Of a stretch of 17,304 nt of DNA, positions 14,306-17,304 are shown piece by piece. The translations under genes and the position numbers were made by a program. Source of the DNA: Candidatus Hydrogenedentota bacterium (lineage in GTDB: Bacteria > Hydrogenedentota > Hydrogenedentia > Hydrogenedentales > SLHB01); contig PWNM01000171.1 of the NCBI GenBank assembly GCA_003557825.1, forward strand, positions 1-17,304, written 5' to 3'. Numbering within the stretch: position 1 is the first letter of the stretch; the number at the start of each line of letters is the position of its first letter. The notes under the pieces were generated by a model that was not told the origin of the DNA, searched no databases, and saw nothing but the letters and a program-made list of their open reading frames with translations.

Positions 14306-15202
14306 ATGCTTTTGAACATACAACTTCCTAACACAACCTGTATTCGGTATCGACTTTTTGGACTGGTCATACTTGCTATGATCGGCTGGAGCGGATTCGC
14401 CCTGCCCGGCGCATATGCCGTTGAGGATACCTTTGAATGGAATCCCCTGTTCGAGGGAATCGCATACGCGTCAGTTGAAAAAGACGCCCCCGACCCTTTA
14501 GAGGTCTACATAGTACAAGTCGATCTGAAAACCGAGGGTATTGAGTTCTTTGTAACCCCGTCCAATGGAGATGAACCCGCCGACACCAACAGCCGAGCCA
14601 CCAGCACATTCTTGAAAGAATTTGATCTGCAACTTGCCATTAACGCCTCCCCTTTTAGTCCTGTAGTGAATGAAGAGGGGCATCCGATGAACATAGTCGG
14701 GTTATCTATTTCGCGAGGCGATATGTACTCCGGCCCTCATCCCGATTTCGCGGCATTGCTTATTTCCAAAGAGAATGACATCACCATGGTCACGCCGTCC
14801 TACGACCCTTCAGAGGCCTGGAATGCGGTTGGAGGATTTGGCATGCTGGTCGTTGACGGTGAAAACGTAGGCGCAGATGATGTCCGTCACCCACGCACCG
14901 CGGTGGGCGTTTGCGCAGACAACCGTTTCATGTACATGGTCATCATTGATGGTCGACGTCCGAATCGTAGTGTCGGCGCAACGCTTCACGAAACCGCTGA
15001 GTGGATGCTAAAAGTCGGTTCCTATCAGGCCATTAATCTCGACGGCGGCGGTTCGACGACCTTGGTGATTGAGGGATCGGGCGGAGATCCCCAGGTGTTG
15101 AATACGCCCGTTCATGGCGGCATTCCCGGATTTGAGCGAGTCAATGGAAACCATCTTGGTATCTACGCCCGGTCGCTGTCCAGCAAAGCGTGCTGCAACT
15201 AG
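14306..15202 (+). CDS. Secreted phosphodiester glycosidase family protein (NAGPA domain)
   Basis: A 298-residue protein with a signal peptide (hydrophobic FGLVILAMIGWSGFAL, cleavage after GAYA near residue 38) and one phosphodiester glycosidase domain (DUF2233/NAGPA). The family is named for the human uncovering enzyme that removes N-acetylglucosamine from a mannose-6-phosphate diester; bacterial members act on cell-surface or polysaccharide phosphodiesters. Conserved blocks are LAINASPFSP (110-119), VGGFGMLV (175-182), HPRTAVGV (195-202), VIIDGRR (212-218) and NLDGGGSTTLV (244-254). The C-terminus ends in two Cys, which is odd for an exported protein but not evidence of truncation. AAGGAA (14293-14298) precedes the start by seven bases, and the gene begins 30 bases after the kinase stop, so it may share that transcript. 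It converges with the next gene, leaving 24 bases between them. Confidence 0.9.
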   Translation: MLLNIQLPNTTCIRYRLFGLVILAMIGWSGFALPGAYAVEDTFEWNPLFEGIAYASVEKDAPDPLEVYIVQVDLKTEGIEFFVTPSNGDEPADTNSRATSTFLKEFDLQLAINASPFSPVVNEEGHPMNIVGLSISRGDMYSGPHPDFAALLISKENDITMVTPSYDPSEAWNAVGGFGMLVVDGENVGADDVRHPRTAVGVCADNRFMYMVIIDGRRPNRSVGATLHETAEWMLKVGSYQAINLDGGGSTTLVIEGSGGDPQVLNTPVHGGIPGFERVNGNHLGIYARSLSSKACCN

Positions 15203-15226
15203 ACGACGTAATCCTGGTCGAACGCT

Positions 15227-17098
15227 TTAGCCAATCCCATCGCTCGTCAGGGTTTCCTCGCGTGGGAAAAACATGGCCTCTACGTACTCCATCTGAAAGT
15301 TCGGATCACGGGATAATTCCACATGCAAGGTGCTTCGAGCCAGTTGATCTGCTCGAAAACGCGCGGCTTTCGAAAAGGCCACACGCCGAGCGCCCCAAAG
15401 CGAAGCATTTCCGATGAACCGTATTTTATCGGGGTCAATTCCATGTGGCAATAACCCCATCCGCTGTCCGTTATGGCCCCGGATATAATTGCCGAAGGCA
15501 CCGGCTACAAGAAACTGGGCGAGATCATTCGGCTCGAGACCGGACTGCTTGAGTAAAATACTGACGCCTGCACGAATGGCAGCTGTGGCGACCTGTAAAT
15601 CGCGGAAATCGCGACCGGTAACCACTATGGGACGCCCCGAAGCCGATTCCTGCGCCGTTGCGACGATAAATTCCGAATCGTCGTCGCCCATGCGAACGCG
15701 TTCTCGGATGCCTGCTGGCAGAGCAGATGGCAAATCATCGCCAACCAGCATTAATCCTTCCGAGGTCAGGATACCGTGGCGGAGCAACTCAGCTGTCAGA
15801 TCGATGAGGGCGGAGCCACAAAGCCCTGTGGGCCGCACGCCGCCAATGACTTTAATATGCACCCCGCCATTGAGTTCAACTTCCTCGATCGCGCCGACTG
15901 TAGCCCGCATTCCACTCGATACGGTTGCTCCCTCGAAGGCGGGTCCGGCCGCGCATGACGTTGCAAGCAAACGTCCTTCATGGCGGATAACCAGTTCACC
16001 ATTCGTACCGATATCGAGCAACATGGTCGGATCCGAGGAGTCGGCGATGCCAGACACGAGAATACCGGCGACCGTATCTCCTCCCACAAATCCCCCAATG
16101 ACGGGAAATAGCACCGCTCGGCCGCGGGGATGAATGGCTACGTTGAGCGCTTCAGCGGGGAGCATCAACGATCGACGCATGACCGGCACAAAGGGTATCT
16201 CCCCTAAGGCAGCCGGTGAAACCCCTGCGACCAGATGCAACATAGTCGTATTACCGGCAAAGGTTGCCTCATAGACATTTGCACGGTCCACATGGGCTTG
16301 CTCGATCAGCTCGTCGATCATTCCGTTGATGGCATCGATAAGCCCTTCATTCAAGTTTTGAAGGCCCTGCTCATTCTCTCGAACCAATTGGATTCGAGCC
16401 AGGACATCGTCTCCATATCGGGTCTGCGGATTCATACGAGAGGTGGATGCCAGTTCGTGTCCGTTGTGAAGACTAACGAGTACGCCCACGAGGGTTGTCG
16501 TGCCTATATCAAAGGCAACGGCGTAGTTCGCCATGGTTGTGTCGCCTGGCTCAAAACCGATAAGCGTGCCATCCAACAAGACTGCCGTACCTGCAAATCC
16601 GCACTCCCGGAGAAGGACAGGTAACTCGCGCAACATGGAGGCATCAACGGTTACATCGCCCATGTGTCGGCTGATGCGTTCAAGATCGGGACTATCATCC
16701 TCCAATGTGGGTGTCGGTAACTCAATGTACTGCTTCACGACAGGAGGATCATCCGCGCGTCCGTCACTATCTCCACCGCTCGCAGACAGAATCTGCCCGG
16801 TATCCGCCAAGCGCGATGTTTTCGGCACCTCTACCGTCATCGATTCCGTGATGACCGTTTGACAGGCAAGCCGAATACCGTCACCCAGTTCGTCGGCATT
16901 CAAGGCTGCTTTATCCGCCGAGTTTGGCTCTGTTAAATTGACCAAAACCTGCACTCGGCATTTGCCGCAGGTTCCCTTTCCCCCACAGGAGAACTCAAGG
17001 GGGATTCCCGCTTGTGTGACAGCGTCGCCTAACCGACTCCCCTCGGGGACATGAACCTTTCGGCCTTCCGGTTGAAATGTAATGGTTTTCTCACTCAT
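15227..17098 (-). CDS. ASKHA-domain [2Fe-2S] protein, RACo-like corrinoid-protein activator
   Basis: A 623-residue cytoplasmic protein. The ATG at 17098 follows AGAGGA (about ten bases away); an in-frame ATG at 17167 would add a poorly conserved 23-residue extension. The N-terminal plant-type ferredoxin domain has Cys38, Cys44, Cys47 and Cys79 (FSCGGKGTCGKCRVQV, then LACQT), a [2Fe-2S] pattern. An acidic linker follows, then an ASKHA ATPase core: NYAVAFDIGTTTLVGVLVS (191-209), TMLLDIGTNGELVIRHEG, AAGPAFEGATVSSGMRAT, GLCGSALIDL and VAGAFGNYIRGHNG. By the RACo model, it would use ATP to drive reductive reactivation of an inactive cob(II)alamin in a corrinoid methyltransferase partner. No corrinoid protein or methyltransferase is visible in the window. 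The gene is on its own strand, next to the right window edge. Confidence 0.88.
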   Translation of the reverse strand: MSEKTITFQPEGRKVHVPEGSRLGDAVTQAGIPLEFSCGGKGTCGKCRVQVLVNLTEPNSADKAALNADELGDGIRLACQTVITESMTVEVPKTSRLADTGQILSASGGDSDGRADDPPVVKQYIELPTPTLEDDSPDLERISRHMGDVTVDASMLRELPVLLRECGFAGTAVLLDGTLIGFEPGDTTMANYAVAFDIGTTTLVGVLVSLHNGHELASTSRMNPQTRYGDDVLARIQLVRENEQGLQNLNEGLIDAINGMIDELIEQAHVDRANVYEATFAGNTTMLHLVAGVSPAALGEIPFVPVMRRSLMLPAEALNVAIHPRGRAVLFPVIGGFVGGDTVAGILVSGIADSSDPTMLLDIGTNGELVIRHEGRLLATSCAAGPAFEGATVSSGMRATVGAIEEVELNGGVHIKVIGGVRPTGLCGSALIDLTAELLRHGILTSEGLMLVGDDLPSALPAGIRERVRMGDDDSEFIVATAQESASGRPIVVTGRDFRDLQVATAAIRAGVSILLKQSGLEPNDLAQFLVAGAFGNYIRGHNGQRMGLLPHGIDPDKIRFIGNASLWGARRVAFSKAARFRADQLARSTLHVELSRDPNFQMEYVEAMFFPREETLTSDGIG

Positions 17099-17304
17099 AC
17101 GATTTATCGTCCTCTTGGGGCAATTTTCATTGGCTTCCGCCCGATTTGTCCCGCCCGGAGGGGACATATTGCGGCGCAGAAAAGCGCTAGGATACGGATC
17201 TGCGGCCCTACTTTCCAGTCAACCACCAGCAGATTGGATCAACGCAATGTGGAGGCAACTTGTTCCACATACATGACCAGTCCATCTATAATAGTTGATA
17301 CAAT

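Overview
This is a 17.3 kb bacterial window, compactly coded on both strands and of moderate, roughly even GC. No rRNA, tRNA, CRISPR array, transposase or integrase was found. The gene content (Tat-exported Gfo/Idh/MocA oxidoreductase, soluble Ser/Thr kinase fused to WD40 propellers, secreted HEAT-repeat protein, phosphodiester glycosidase, SMUG1-type uracil-DNA glycosylase, RACo-like corrinoid activator) resembles Planctomycetota, other PVC bacteria or Hydrogenedentota. That assignment is an inference; there is no marker gene that fixes the phylum.

Layout. 2-1655 (+): a MEMO1-family gene cut by the left edge, then a SMUG1 uracil-DNA glycosylase. 1656-2110: a poorly coding stretch with a near-consensus promoter and one doubtful small ORF. 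2111-4188 (+): D-lyxose ketol-isomerase and a Tat-exported Gfo/Idh/MocA oxidoreductase, a likely carbohydrate pair. 4201-8065 (-): a promoter and long leader for a xylose-isomerase-like TIM-barrel protein, a strong terminator, then hflX tightly coupled to an exported TPR protein. 8066-8572: a divergent control region that also holds a probable minus-strand small RNA. 8573-15202 (+): a secreted HEAT-repeat protein interrupted by an in-frame amber codon before its Pro/Gln-rich tail, a 1269-residue kinase with two seven-bladed WD40 propellers, and a secreted phosphodiester glycosidase. 15227-17098 (-): a [2Fe-2S]/ASKHA corrinoid-protein activator.

The points most worth a second look are four. 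(1) A probable 117-nt structured RNA at 8331-8447 (-) has C5 and C6 hairpin loops and its own terminator, resembling in design the C-rich-loop sRNAs that bind G-rich ribosome-binding sites. (2) hflX appears to start at AUU behind a perfect AAAGGAGG. (3) The HEAT gene carries an in-frame TAG while homologous-looking sequence continues in the same frame. (4) The TIM-barrel protein seems to have lost several expected metal ligands.
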